A stretch of DNA of 49,289 nt from an uncultured Brachyspira sp. (lineage in GTDB: Bacteria; Spirochaetota; Brachyspiria; Brachyspirales; Brachyspiraceae): positions 1 through 49,289 of the forward strand of contig NZ_CALXRM010000022.1 in the NCBI RefSeq assembly GCF_944390845.1, read 5' to 3'. The position numbers and the translations under genes were made by a program. Shown here in pieces: positions 12,460-24,051 of the stretch; the first letter of the stretch is position 1; each line of letters opens with the position of its first letter. The notes under the pieces are model-generated. The model ran no database searches. It was not told where the DNA came from and saw only the letters and a list, made by a program, of their open reading frames with translations.

Positions 12460-13224
12460 CGCACGGTGAATAAAATTAGCAATATAACAATCTTTTTAAT
12501 TATAATTTAATCACATAATTAAAATTCATTAAACGTGCGTTAAATAGATTTTAAATTTAAAAATCATTTGGGCGGGCGTTAACATTTCTTTTTAAACAAT
12601 AAAAAAGATAAAAGTAAAAATTGCAAATAAAAGCAATAAAGATATAGGGCGGGCAAATGTAATTAAACTTTAAAGCTCTATTTTAAATCCCACCCTATTT
12701 CCTTTAAATTTATCTATGTTGTTTTTACTTTATTTTCTTTTTAATTTTAAACTCTCATTTTTACACCCACCCAAGTTATTTTTAAATTTATTATGCCTAT
12801 ACCGCACGGTAAATAAAATTAACAATATAATAAAATTTAAAATTATAATATAATCATATAACTAAATTTCATTAACCGTGCGTTAAACAGATTTTAAATT
12901 TAAAAATCGCTTGGGAGGGCGTGAACTTTTCTTTTTAAACAATAAAAAATACAAAATCTAAAATTTAAAATAAAAGCAATAAAGATAAAGGGCGGGCAAA
13001 TGTAATTAAATTTTAAAGCTTTATTCTAAATCCCACCCTATATCTTTTAAATGTTTTGCAGTTGCTCTTACTTCATTTTCTTTTTAATTTCATACTGTCA
13101 TTTTAACACCCACCCAAGTTATTTTTAAATTTATTATGCCTATACCGCACGGTGAATAAAATTAACTATAAAAAATAATTATTAATTGTATTTAAATTAA
13201 ATATAAGGCTTCACTTACCGTGCG
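12460..13224. repeat. Mirrored lattice repeat, locus 2 (tandem array)
   Basis: Three CGCACG/CGTGCG hairpins (12460-12539, 12803-12882, 13146-13224) recur with a period of exactly 343 bp. Between them lie GGGCGGG (12570, 12647), CCCACCC (12689, 12766), then GGGAGGG (12913), GGGCGGG (12990), CCCACCC (13032, 13109). Corresponding spacings in the two periods agree to the base. No open frame of note is present. It lies upstream of both the bgl operon and the divergent MFS gene at 13456. Confidence 0.92.
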
Positions 13225-13455
13225 TTTGAAAAAACTGAGATATTGATTAGTACTTATTATATAAATAAAAATAGAAGATTTGTTCAAAATACTAATAGCA
13301 GTACAATAGAAATATAACAATAACATAAAAAAGTAAAAAATAACTATATCAATTTTTTTAAAAGATATATATTATTTTCCCAATTGTAAACTTAAATTTG
13401 TGTATATATTTATTAAACTATGAATTTATGAATAATATTTTATTAAGGGTAGTAT

Positions 13456-14649
13456 ATGATTATATTAGTATATTCAATGCCATTTTTAATTTATTTATGC
13501 TCTAGTATATTTAGTACAGTTTTAGTTATAAATGCATCAAAAGCAATGGCAACACCATTCTTTATATCATTAATAGGCGTTTCCTATGGTACAGGAATGA
13601 TGGTAAGTGCAAGTATATTCTCTAAATTTAAAATACCAAAAAGAATATACCCAAAACTATTATATACCGAAGCATGTTCACAAATAGTAATATCTATTTT
13701 ATGCTTAATATATTTGCCTAAAGAAATGTTTCTTTTGTACTCATTCTTGTTTGGAGCAAGCGTTACTATATTCTTTGTATGCTTTCAATCATTATTGGAT
13801 TCAGTTTCAAAAGACTTGCCTATAAGAATAAGCAGCGGACTATTTATATTCTCCTGGACTTTAGGACTCGCTGTAGGCCCTACTATTACAGGCTTCATAT
13901 ATAAATTAAATCCTAATATAGGTTTTATGATAGTTATATTGATGAGCTTACTTATATTCAGTTTTTTCTATATGTCAAGACACTTACACTTCAAACCTAA
14001 ACACCATAAATGGGAAGAACCTTTTATGAGAGCCCCAAGATATAAAGTATATGTTGGCTGGCTTATAATATTCGTTGGTGCTGAAGTGCTTCATACTTTA
14101 AGATTCATGTTCTTGGATTACGGAATAAAAGAATCAGGACTCTCTGAAACTACTGCCGCAATATTGGTTGGAAGCTTATCAGCATTTATGTCATTAGGGT
14201 CATTGATTAGTGCTTTTTATTTAAGATTCTTAGAGAAGAAAAGAGTATTTACTATAGTTGGATTATTAACACCGGCTGCTTTAACATTGATACTTCTCAC
14301 TAAAAATTTCTGGATATTTTTAATAGCATTTATGTTTTTGGGATTCGTAAGCGGATTCGGATATTTCTTCGGACTTTATTATGCATTGGCAGATCAGGAA
14401 AACGGGCCTAATAATGTTGCAGTTAATGAAGCTTTGACTGGTGTTGCAGCTTTAATAATGCCTTTTGCTGTTGGATATTTGGCTTCTCATTTTTCATATT
14501 TCTTTGGATTTTTATTTATGATGATAATATCTACAGTATGCTATATAATAGCCATATATATAATGTGGCAAAAAAGAAGAACAGCAATTATAAGAGAAAA
14601 GATGTATAATCTAATACAGAAAGCTGATGAACCATATAAAAATAGTTAA
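13456..14649 (+). CDS. Major facilitator superfamily transporter
   Basis: 397-aa inner-membrane protein with about 12 hydrophobic segments. The N-terminal half has a GTGMMVSASIFSKFKIPKRI loop typical of motif A position, and the TLGLAVGPTITGFIYK segment resembles motif C of drug/proton antiporters of the DHA1 type. The C-terminal half repeats the six-helix layout. The SD is weak (AAGGGT 7-8 nt before ATG). It is transcribed alone, with a shared terminator at its 3' end facing the glycerol cluster. The substrate cannot be told; efflux of a small molecule is plausible. Confidence 0.85.
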   Translation: MIILVYSMPFLIYLCSSIFSTVLVINASKAMATPFFISLIGVSYGTGMMVSASIFSKFKIPKRIYPKLLYTEACSQIVISILCLIYLPKEMFLLYSFLFGASVTIFFVCFQSLLDSVSKDLPIRISSGLFIFSWTLGLAVGPTITGFIYKLNPNIGFMIVILMSLLIFSFFYMSRHLHFKPKHHKWEEPFMRAPRYKVYVGWLIIFVGAEVLHTLRFMFLDYGIKESGLSETTAAILVGSLSAFMSLGSLISAFYLRFLEKKRVFTIVGLLTPAALTLILLTKNFWIFLIAFMFLGFVSGFGYFFGLYYALADQENGPNNVAVNEALTGVAALIMPFAVGYLASHFSYFFGFLFMMIISTVCYIIAIYIMWQKRRTAIIREKMYNLIQKADEPYKNS

Positions 14650-14658
14650 AAAATAAAT

Positions 14659-14700
14659 AATACTTTATAGTGTATTTACAGCACTATAAAGTATTATAAT
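14659..14700. terminator. Bidirectional terminator between MFS gene and glycerol cluster
   Basis: Perfect 14-bp arms AATACTTTATAGTG (14659-14672) and CACTATAAAGTATT (14682-14695). It lies between convergent genes; T-richness after the stem is modest in both directions. Confidence 0.6.
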
Positions 14701-14712
14701 GTATATAAATAA

Positions 14713-15072
14713 TTAAATAGCTTCTATATTTCTAGCAGCCACTATATCAACACCTACAACATTATGAAGAACAACATCTCCAATACGAATAGGAGCTTGA
14801 ACCTCTACAGTTTTTAAAGCCTCTAAACATTCATTGATTTTTGATTTGTCTATAGGCTCTTTAGTTTTCACTGGAAGCATTTTTAATTTTCCGTTTTTTA
14901 CTTTAACTATAGAAGTAACCATTCTTACAGGACGTACAACTTCATCTCTGGCATAAGTGTCGCCTCTCTTGCAAGTATTTCCGCTTACACTTAAAACATT
15001 AGTTCCTTCTAACTCCACAGATAAAGCACAGCCCATAGGACAACATATACAAGTTAATTCTTTTTTTTCCAT
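14713..15072 (-). CDS. DUF1667 cysteine-rich protein of glycerol cluster
   Basis: 119-aa DUF1667 protein. The N-terminus has a cysteine cluster, TCICCPMGCAL, and a fourth-type Cys in GNTCKRGDTYARDE, suggesting a metal or Fe-S site. The C-terminus ends RIGDVVLHNVVGVDIVAARN. DUF1667 genes are commonly found beside paired GlpA-like and NADH-oxidase-like flavoproteins, as here. It is the last gene of the cluster, 44 bp after the flavoprotein gene, with a GAGGA SD. A role as small electron-transfer subunit, in place of GlpC, is inference. Confidence 0.85.
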   Translation of the reverse strand: MEKKELTCICCPMGCALSVELEGTNVLSVSGNTCKRGDTYARDEVVRPVRMVTSIVKVKNGKLKMLPVKTKEPIDKSKINECLEALKTVEVQAPIRIGDVVLHNVVGVDIVAARNIEAI

Positions 15073-15116
15073 AATGAATAAATCCTCAATAAAACATTAT
15101 TAATATAATAATTATA

Positions 15117-16391
15117 TTAATTATCTTCTATCTTAAACTCAATACTTTTTAAACCTTCTTTTGAAAGCATAGATTTATCAAGCTTCACAGTTTCCATTTC
15201 ACCAGGAGCAAATATCAAATGCTTTTTATGTATCACTCTCTCACCATCAAAATAAACATTCAAAAATTTGTTTTTAAATATATTACCTACTCTGAATCTC
15301 ACCATAACATGATCATCTACATTTTCAGTATTAATCATAGAAGGAACAGTATATCTAACACCATTAGAACCTTTCAAAGAAATAGAGTTGCTGTCATTTC
15401 TTCTTTTGTTTTTAAGAACATAAGAAGCGGCACTCTTTCCTGCAGTTTCAGCTTCTTCAGATACGAAGTCTACTAAGTCATGAACATGAAGTACATTACC
15501 ACATGAGAATACTCCATCAATACTAGTTTCTAAACTTTCATTAACTATAGCACCTGAAGTAATAGGATTAATCTCAACACCAATCTCTTTTGAAAGCTCA
15601 TTTTCAGGAATAAGACCAACAGATAAAAGCAAAGTATCGCAAGAATAATATTCTTCAGTTCCTTTAATAGGCTTCATATTCTCATCAACTTTAGCTATTG
15701 TAACACCTTCAAGCCTGTCCTTTCCTTTAATATCAACAACTGTATGACTAAGTTTAAGAGGTATTCCGAAATCGTCCAAACATTGAACTATATTTCTTTT
15801 AAGACCTCCGGAGAAAGGAAGTATCTCAGCTACTACTTTAACTTTAGCACCTTCAAAAGTCATTCTCCTAGCCATAATAAGTCCTATATCACCAGAACCA
15901 AGTATAACAACTTCTTTACCAGGCATATATCCTTCGATATTAACTAAATGCTGAGCAGCACCGGCAGAAAATATTCCAGCAGGTCTGAATCCCGGTATAT
16001 TCAAAGCTCCTCTTGAACGCTCACGACAGCCCATAGCTAAAATTACAGCTTTGGCATTGATCTCAACTAAACCTTCTTCTTTATTTATATAAATAATTTT
16101 TTTAGTTTTATCATTATTGAGTACAATATCCAAAACCATAGTATTAAGCTTATAATTGATATTTAAATCATAAACTTTTTCTATGAATCTATAAGCATAT
16201 TCAGGCCCTGTAAGCTCCTCTCCAAATCTATGAAGTCCAAAACCATTATGTATGCATTGATTGAGTATGCCTCCAAGTACGGCATCTCTTTCCAACATAA
16301 GTAAATTATCTATTCCATTTTCTTTAGCAGAAATGGCAGCGGCAAGTCCGGCAGGTCCTCCGCCTATAACAACAACATCATAAGATTCCAT
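15117..16391 (-). CDS. FAD/NAD-dependent oxidoreductase of glycerol cluster
   Basis: 424-aa pyridine nucleotide-disulfide oxidoreductase-type flavoprotein. An FAD Rossmann motif VVVIGGGPAGLAAAISA lies at about 6-22 and a second dinucleotide site VVILGSGDIGLIMARRM near 175-190. The GVFSCGNVLHVHDLVDFVSE segment near 290-310 is the second FAD contact. Its neighbours make it the likely partner that passes electrons from the GlpA-like dehydrogenase to NAD or quinone. It starts at GGAG-spaced ATG 16391, just downstream of repeat copy 2, whose promoter-like part may drive it. The name glpB is avoided because E. coli GlpB is not closely similar. Confidence 0.87.
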   Translation of the reverse strand: MESYDVVVIGGGPAGLAAAISAKENGIDNLLMLERDAVLGGILNQCIHNGFGLHRFGEELTGPEYAYRFIEKVYDLNINYKLNTMVLDIVLNNDKTKKIIYINKEEGLVEINAKAVILAMGCRERSRGALNIPGFRPAGIFSAGAAQHLVNIEGYMPGKEVVILGSGDIGLIMARRMTFEGAKVKVVAEILPFSGGLKRNIVQCLDDFGIPLKLSHTVVDIKGKDRLEGVTIAKVDENMKPIKGTEEYYSCDTLLLSVGLIPENELSKEIGVEINPITSGAIVNESLETSIDGVFSCGNVLHVHDLVDFVSEEAETAGKSAASYVLKNKRRNDSNSISLKGSNGVRYTVPSMINTENVDDHVMVRFRVGNIFKNKFLNVYFDGERVIHKKHLIFAPGEMETVKLDKSMLSKEGLKSIEFKIEDN

Positions 16392-16409
16392 TTTTACTCC
16401 ATTTATTTT

Positions 16410-16510
16410 TTATATACAAAAAATTTTTAAGTTTATTAATTTTTTGCTGTTCTTTTTCCCGTTACTTCGCCAAGAACCATACGAAGTACGCCTCGCGGCG
16501 AAACTGCAAG
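16410..16510 (-). repeat. Promoter-bearing dispersed repeat, copy 2
   Basis: On the minus strand a GC-rich block is followed by CGGGAAAAAG, an A-rich stretch, AACTTAAAAATT and TATATA, as in the copies at both window ends. The promoter-like pair is TTAATA (16434-16439) and TATATA (16411-16416) with 17 bp between, 20 bp before the flavoprotein start. Confidence 0.6.
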
Positions 16511-16555
16511 ACTATATATTTTTATATAAAAATATATTATACAAAATACTAATTA

Positions 16556-17995
16556 TTAAAAAGTTTCCTTGTCATAACCAATAACTATTTCTGAACCTTT
16601 GCCGCATTTTGTAATAGTTATAGGTGAAACATTAAGTTCTCTAGCTAATATCTCTATTATCTTAGGAGAACAGAATCCTCCCTGACATCTTCCAAGTCCT
16701 GCTCTCACTCTCCTTTTTACTCCGTCAAGAGATTTAGCACCTATAGGTCTTTGTATAGCCTCTACTATCTCGCCTTCAGTTACCTTTTCACATCTGCAAA
16801 TTATATGTCCGTATAAAGGATTTTCTTTTATAAGATCATTTTTCTCATCATTAGAAAGAGCATTAAAATGTGTTATTCCTTTTCTTTTTTCTATAAAGTT
16901 TTCTTTCTTTTCTAAATTAGCTTTTTTACTTACTATATCAGCAACCATAAGACCAACAGCAGGAGAAGAAACAAGTCCAGGAGATTCTATTCCAGCACAG
17001 TCAAAAAATCCTTCGCAATCCTCAAGTTCTTTTATAATGAATTCATGATTATCTTCATGAGGACGAAGTCCGCAGAATGAAGTAATAACTTTATTATAAG
17101 GAATATTTTTCACTGTCATTTTGGATTTCTCTATAATCTGAGCAAGTCCGTCAGCAGTTGTATTTAAGCCCTCTTTATCTTCTATATCAATAGCAGTAGG
17201 TCCAAGCATTATATTACCATGAGCTGTAGGAGTAACTAAAATACCTTTTCCTAATTTTGTAGGCAAAGCAAATATTGTTGAAGTTACTAGATTATCAACT
17301 TCCTTATCAAGTAAAATATAATCTCCCCTTCTAGGAGTTATATGTATTTTATTTGCACTCATCATATTATGGAATTTATCTGCATAAACTCCAGCAGCAT
17401 TTACAATATATTTTGTCTTTATAGTTCCGTTATTAGTTTCAGCTTCAAAAGTTCCGTCATCAAGTTTTCTTATATTTATAACTTCAGTATTAAATTTAAA
17501 CTCCACTCCATTAGCATAAGCATTCTCAGCATAAGCAATATTCAAAATAAAAGGATCAACTATACCTCCAGTAGGAGCATACAAAGCCGCACATACATTA
17601 TCATTTAAATTTGGTTCTTTCTTATGAACTTCTTCTCTGTTTAATATTTGAAGTCCTTCTACTCCGTTTTTTATTCCTCTATCATATATAGCCTGTAAAT
17701 TAGGCATATCTTCTTCATTAGTGCATACTACCAAAGAACCATTCTGTTTGAAAGGCACATCAAGATCTTTTGCTATTTTTGTCATCATCTTATTGCCTAA
17801 AACATTTAATTTAGCCATAAGAGAACCATTTGCCGCATCAAAACCCGCATGCACTATACCGCTGTTAGATTTTGAAGTACCAACACATACGTCCTCCCCT
17901 CTTTCAACAACGCATATATTGGCTTTATATCTGGCTAATTCTCTTGCTGAAGAAGCACCAGATACACCAGCACCTATTATCAATATATCATACAT
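16556..17995 (-). CDS. glpA: GlpA-like FAD-dependent glycerol-3-phosphate dehydrogenase
   Basis: 479-aa DAO-type flavoprotein predicted to oxidise glycerol-3-phosphate to dihydroxyacetone phosphate. The FAD motif IIGAGVSGASSARELARY begins at residue 6. The C-terminal BFD-type [2Fe-2S] domain has Cys400 and Cys402 (ICRCE), Cys437 and Cys442 (GRCQGGFC). This domain order is that of anaerobic GlpA. The start at 17995 has AAGGAT upstream; an extension to 18040 is possible in frame but lacks an SD. It lies between glpK and the second flavoprotein on one strand, with a 15-bp palindrome in the gap to glpK. Confidence 0.9.
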   Translation of the reverse strand: MYDILIIGAGVSGASSARELARYKANICVVERGEDVCVGTSKSNSGIVHAGFDAANGSLMAKLNVLGNKMMTKIAKDLDVPFKQNGSLVVCTNEEDMPNLQAIYDRGIKNGVEGLQILNREEVHKKEPNLNDNVCAALYAPTGGIVDPFILNIAYAENAYANGVEFKFNTEVINIRKLDDGTFEAETNNGTIKTKYIVNAAGVYADKFHNMMSANKIHITPRRGDYILLDKEVDNLVTSTIFALPTKLGKGILVTPTAHGNIMLGPTAIDIEDKEGLNTTADGLAQIIEKSKMTVKNIPYNKVITSFCGLRPHEDNHEFIIKELEDCEGFFDCAGIESPGLVSSPAVGLMVADIVSKKANLEKKENFIEKRKGITHFNALSNDEKNDLIKENPLYGHIICRCEKVTEGEIVEAIQRPIGAKSLDGVKRRVRAGLGRCQGGFCSPKIIEILARELNVSPITITKCGKGSEIVIGYDKETF

Positions 17996-18093
17996 ATCAT
18001 AATCCTTATATATTAGATGTAATACTATTCTATAAATCAAAAAGCATTTGAAGTATAAGCATCAAAAAATGTAATAGCTATTTTATTTTTATA

Positions 18094-18135
18094 TTTGCAT
18101 ATTAATACCTAGTTTTATAAGTATTAATATGCAAA
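18094..18135. repeat. Perfect 15-bp inverted repeat between glpK and glpA
   Basis: TTTGCATATTAATAC (18094-18108) and GTATTAATATGCAAA (18121-18135) with a 12-nt loop. There is no T-run after it on either strand, so it is not a typical terminator. It could be an mRNA-stabilising stem or an operator. Confidence 0.7.
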
Positions 18136-18155
18136 CCATTAATATTCAGAAAAAA

Positions 18156-20437
<2,282 letters not shown>

Positions 20438-20507
20438 AAAATTAACCTCCATACATAAAAAATAATAATAAATAATAACTAATTTTTATAACCAAATATA
20501 TTAAAAA

Positions 20508-21005
20508 TTAATTAATTCCGCCAACTCTATATTGTTCACATACAGGACATCTTTTAGGTGCCTTAGAATCTTTATGAACATATCCGCATTTTGGACATTG
20601 CCATTTATCAAGATTAGTACTGCTTCCATCTAGGTACTGCTCAAACATCTTTTTATGTCCTTCTTCTATTTTTGCAACATGTTCAAAAAGCATAGCTATA
20701 TCTGTGAATCCTTCATCTTTAGCAATTTTAGCAAATTTTAAATACATATCTTCAGATTCATAAGTTTCGCCTGCGATAGCATCTCTTAAATTTTCATCTT
20801 TCGATAAAATTCCATGGTATCTTTCAAACCATAATTTACCATGTTCCTGCTCATTTCTTGAGGCTTTTTCATAGGCTAATGCTAGATTTTCCATTCCTTC
20901 TTCTCTAGCTTTTTCAGCATAGTACATATATTTGCACCTAGCCATAGCTTCTCCCATGAATGCAGTTTTTAAATTTTCAGCTGTTTTTGATGTTTTTAAA
21001 TCCAT
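20508..21005 (-). CDS. Rubrerythrin
   Basis: 165-aa non-haem iron peroxidase that protects anaerobes from hydrogen peroxide. The ferritin-like four-helix domain (1-135) shows MGEAMARCKYMYYAEKA, ASRNEQEHGKLWF and FEHVAKIEEGHKKMF, which supply the di-iron ligands. The C-terminal rubredoxin domain has the CPKCG and CPVC pairs. The ATG at 21005 has AAGGAGG upstream, so an extension to 21026 is rejected. Its position before glpF-glpK may link peroxide defence to flavoprotein-dependent glycerol oxidation, which can make peroxide; that link is inference. Confidence 0.96.
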   Translation of the reverse strand: MDLKTSKTAENLKTAFMGEAMARCKYMYYAEKAREEGMENLALAYEKASRNEQEHGKLWFERYHGILSKDENLRDAIAGETYESEDMYLKFAKIAKDEGFTDIAMLFEHVAKIEEGHKKMFEQYLDGSSTNLDKWQCPKCGYVHKDSKAPKRCPVCEQYRVGGIN

Positions 21006-21313
21006 TTTTTTCCTCCTTAAAATCAATATATCCTATGTTAACAGTATAGAAATTTTATTACTGAAATATATATCTTTACCTAAAAAAAAATATTTTTTTA
21101 TTAATTTTAAAATTAGAAAATAATCTCATTTTATAAAATAAATTTAAACTTTTGATATTTTTACATCTACCTAGTATATGTATTTTTTGTATAGAAAAAT
21201 GAAAAAATTATAAAAATATGAAAATATATTAATAATATTAATAAAATATACCAATACCTAGAAACGGTATAGAACTATAAATCAAAATCACACATTTTAT
21301 ACATTACTTTTGA
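21006..21313. other. Intergenic, no gene seen
   Basis: AT-rich sequence between the rubrerythrin start and the 3' end of the MFS gene at 21314. It should hold the rubrerythrin promoter; TATACT at about 21045 on the minus strand is the best -10 candidate but lacks a good -35. No strong terminator for the MFS gene was found. Confidence 0.4.
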
Positions 21314-22519
21314 TTATTTCATCTTTTTTAAATTATCATTATAAAGCATTACCACACATAGAAAAGCCAATACTGATAAAACTGCACCGCCTAAGCCTAC
21401 CCATCTTATACCAAAATTATCAAATATACAGCTTCCTACAAATGAACCTAAGGCTATGCCGAAATTAAATGAGAAAGAATTATTTGATGATGCCAATGTT
21501 AAACAGGCTGGATAATCCCTTTCTGTGAAATCTAGTATATTCAATTGTACTGGTGAATTCATTAAATACATTAAAAATCCTATTATAAGTATTACTATAG
21601 AAGAACTTACTGCATTCAATAATGCAAAAGGAAGAACTATCATACATAGGAATTGAAGCATAAATATGAATCTTAATCTATATACTCCATTATGTTCTGC
21701 CAATTTACCAGAAAGCAAATTACTAAATAAAACTGTAACACCAAATATAAGAAGTGCTATACTAATATATTTATTTGGTATATGCACATAATCAAGAAAA
21801 ATAGGCTTCAAATAAGTATAAAGTACATAAGAAGAAGCTGCCCCAAAAAGTATTGTAAATGTACTTAATATGAATCTGCTGTCTTTAAATAATACAAACT
21901 GACCTAGTAATTTTACCTTATGAGTTACTGTCTTTCTTGGTAAGGTAATAAACATCAAAATAAGCATTACAGCACTGAATATAGATATAAATACAAATGA
22001 AGATCTCCAGCCAAAATAATAACTTAATGTTGTGCCTATTGGAACCCCAAATATAGATGCTATGCTGAATCCTGAATAAATCCATGCTACAACCATAGGT
22101 CTTTTTTCTTTAGTTGATACATAAGGGCTAAATGATATGGAAACTGATATTAAAGACCCTGAAATTATGGCTATAATCATTCTTAAAACAAGTAAGAAAA
22201 GATAATTATTCGCTAATGAACATAAGAAATTTGCTATTATAAATAATATACTAGCAAATACTATGAAATTAAATCTATTAAATTTACCTGCTATTGCCGC
22301 TGAAAATGGCGTACATATAGAATATGCTAAAGCAAACATGGATACAAGTCCGCCTGCTTTTACTTCTGTTATATTAAAGCTATCTGCTATTTCTGTTAAT
22401 ACTCCAATTACTATAAACTCACTTGTGCCAAGGGCAAAACTAAGAAGAACTAGAGATATTATAGCTAATAATTTATTTTCCTCTTTATTTTCAATTACTT
22501 CATTATTATTTTCAGACAT
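21314..22519 (-). CDS. MFS transporter, DHA1 type
   Basis: 401-aa inner-membrane protein with 12 predicted helices. The opening segment LALGTSEFIVIGVLTEIADS and the SMFALAYSICTPFSAAIAGK loop are typical of the AraJ/YdhP-like branch of DHA1 efflux proteins, which export sugars, arabinose analogues or drugs. GFSIASIFGVPIGTTLSYYF is motif C. An SD AAGAG is 7 nt upstream of the ATG. It is divergent from the small TPR gene at 22610 with 90 bp between them. Substrate unknown. Confidence 0.87.
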   Translation of the reverse strand: MSENNNEVIENKEENKLLAIISLVLLSFALGTSEFIVIGVLTEIADSFNITEVKAGGLVSMFALAYSICTPFSAAIAGKFNRFNFIVFASILFIIANFLCSLANNYLFLLVLRMIIAIISGSLISVSISFSPYVSTKEKRPMVVAWIYSGFSIASIFGVPIGTTLSYYFGWRSSFVFISIFSAVMLILMFITLPRKTVTHKVKLLGQFVLFKDSRFILSTFTILFGAASSYVLYTYLKPIFLDYVHIPNKYISIALLIFGVTVLFSNLLSGKLAEHNGVYRLRFIFMLQFLCMIVLPFALLNAVSSSIVILIIGFLMYLMNSPVQLNILDFTERDYPACLTLASSNNSFSFNFGIALGSFVGSCIFDNFGIRWVGLGGAVLSVLAFLCVVMLYNDNLKKMK

Positions 22520-22609
22520 AATCTAACTCTTAAAAAAAATCACAAGTAGTAATATATTATTTTTGCAAAAAATTCAATTATATTATATAATTTTTTTTAG
22601 AGTTTTATT

Positions 22610-22849
22610 ATGAAAAATGCAAATAAATCAGAAGAATATTTTAATATAGCAAAAGAAAAAGAAGAACAAGGCCTATACCAAGAGGCTTTATTATATTATA
22701 CAAAATCGGTAGAAGAAGACCCTAATAATATAGAAGCATATTTTTGTATGAATTTAATAAATTCATATCTTGAATTTGATAGTAATCAAATTTCACAAAA
22801 ACGTACAAATCTTCTAAGTATTTTCAATGATTTTGATTTATTAGATTAA
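22610..22849 (+). CDS. Small TPR-like protein
   Basis: 79 aa with one and a half tetratricopeptide-like helices: EEYFNIAKEKEEQGLYQEAL followed by YYTKSVEEDPNNIEAYF. The NLINSYLEFDSNQISQKR tail has no further repeat. No signal peptide. No convincing SD, but the frame is in register with a clear TPR consensus. It ends 6 bp from the convergent SGNH hydrolase gene. The first repeat resembles that of the large TPR protein at 34298, so it may be a remnant or a small relative. Confidence 0.7.
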   Translation: MKNANKSEEYFNIAKEKEEQGLYQEALLYYTKSVEEDPNNIEAYFCMNLINSYLEFDSNQISQKRTNLLSIFNDFDLLD

Positions 22850-22855
22850 TAATCA

Positions 22856-23452
22856 TCATAAATATTTTCCTAATTCTTTATAAAGCTCTAATGCAAATAC
22901 ATTATGTCCATTCTCACTTAAATGAACTCCGTCAAAATATATATCTTCATATTTATTTGATTTGAAAATATTATTCATAAACATATTATAAACATCTATG
23001 CTTTTTATATTATTTTCTTTCGTATATTCATTAATCCAAGATACATATTCTTTTAAAGTATTTTCAAATCCATCTAAATTATCAGCTTCAAAAAAAGTGA
23101 ATATTTCTTTTATAAATGGTATAGGAGTAAAAAGTATTATATCAACATTATTTTTATTAGAAATGTCTACTATCAATTTTATATTATTTTTTATTTTATC
23201 AATATTTTGAAACATAAAAATATCATTTACGCCGCCCATAAGTATTAATAAATCAGCATTTTCATTCAAGCAATCTCTTTCGAATCTGGCAATCATTCCT
23301 GAAGTAGTATCTCCGTTAATACCTTTATTGATAATATTAATCTCCTTACTATCTTCCGCAAATTTATTATTCAAAATAGAAGGCCATACTTTCTTCCTAC
23401 TAATCATATAACCGTAAGTAGTACTGTCTCCCAAACAAACCACATTTCTCAT
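22856..23452 (-). CDS. SGNH/GDSL hydrolase
   Basis: 198-aa lipase/acylhydrolase of the SGNH fold. Block I is VVCLGDSTTYGY with the nucleophilic Ser, the oxyanion Gly is in INKGINGDTTSGM, block III is LMGGVNDIF with the Asn, and block V is FDGVHLSENGH with the catalytic Asp and His. No signal peptide, so probably cytoplasmic; related enzymes are esterases, thioesterases or arylesterases. The ATG at 23452 has GAAGGAA upstream; a TTG at 23470 in frame is rejected because it overlaps that SD. Confidence 0.9.
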   Translation of the reverse strand: MRNVVCLGDSTTYGYMISRKKVWPSILNNKFAEDSKEINIINKGINGDTTSGMIARFERDCLNENADLLILMGGVNDIFMFQNIDKIKNNIKLIVDISNKNNVDIILFTPIPFIKEIFTFFEADNLDGFENTLKEYVSWINEYTKENNIKSIDVYNMFMNNIFKSNKYEDIYFDGVHLSENGHNVFALELYKELGKYL

Positions 23453-23487
23453 AAAATCAATTTCCTTCAATATTTATTTACTATTAT

Positions 23488-23516
23488 TATATACTGAACT
23501 TTTTTAAGTTTGTCAA
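23488..23516 (-). promoter_or_regulatory. Predicted promoter of the SGNH hydrolase gene
   Basis: Minus strand TTGACA (23511-23516), 17-bp spacer containing the palindrome AACTTAAAAAAGTT, TATATA (23488-23493). The -35 plus AACTTAAAAA is shared with the dispersed repeat at 49160-49250. Confidence 0.7.
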
Positions 23517-23537
23517 CCGTAAATTACAGCACTTTCC

Positions 23538-23957
23538 CGCACGGTAAGCAAATCCTTATATATAAATTAAATACAATTAACAATTACTCTATATAGTTTA
23601 TTTTATTCAGCGTGCGGTATAGGCATAACAAATTTAAATAAAACTTTGGTGGGTATTAAAATAACAATTAAAAATAAAAAGGAAAATACAGTAAAAATAA
23701 CATAAAAAAATTTTTTATATATAGGGTGGGATTTAAAATAAAGCTTTAAAACCTATTTACATTTGCCCGCCCTCTATCTTTATTATTTTATATGCAATTC
23801 TTAATTTTATATTCTTTATTGTTAAAAAAAATGTTAACGCCCGCCCAAATGATTTTTAAATTTAAAATCTATTTAACGCACGGTTAATGAATTTTTAATT
23901 ATATGTTCAAATTATAATTTTAAATTGTATTATATTGTTAATTTTATTCAACGTGCG
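23538..23957. repeat. Mirrored lattice repeat, locus 3
   Basis: Hairpins 23538-23616 and 23877-23957 bound the element (420 bp). Inside are TGGTGGG (23647), GGGTGGG (23724), CCCGCCC (23766) and CCCGCCC (23840). The order equals loci 6 and 7, but the CCCGCCC arm that is on the left side elsewhere is on the right here, so this copy is inverted. It fills the gap between the divergent SGNH and aldo/keto reductase genes; no gene inside. Confidence 0.88.
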
Positions 23958-24051
23958 GTATCAGCAATATAACATACATTTTTCTATTTAAATAAATATC
24001 CTTTTGATGTATTATACAAAAACAAATTTTTATATTCGGAGAATTTAATAT

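Noticed and set aside
12460-13224. CRISPR-like array
   Set aside because: Regular spacing suggests it at first, but repeats are mirrored, the units are 343 bp, the spacers between motifs are related to each other, and no cas gene is near.
18094-18135. Rho-independent terminator after glpK
   Set aside because: The stem is strong, but neither strand has a T-run after it.
23538-23957. Insertion sequence or complete MITE with target duplication
   Set aside because: No transposase frame, and no convincing flanking direct repeat at this or the other six loci; a MITE origin remains possible but unsupported.
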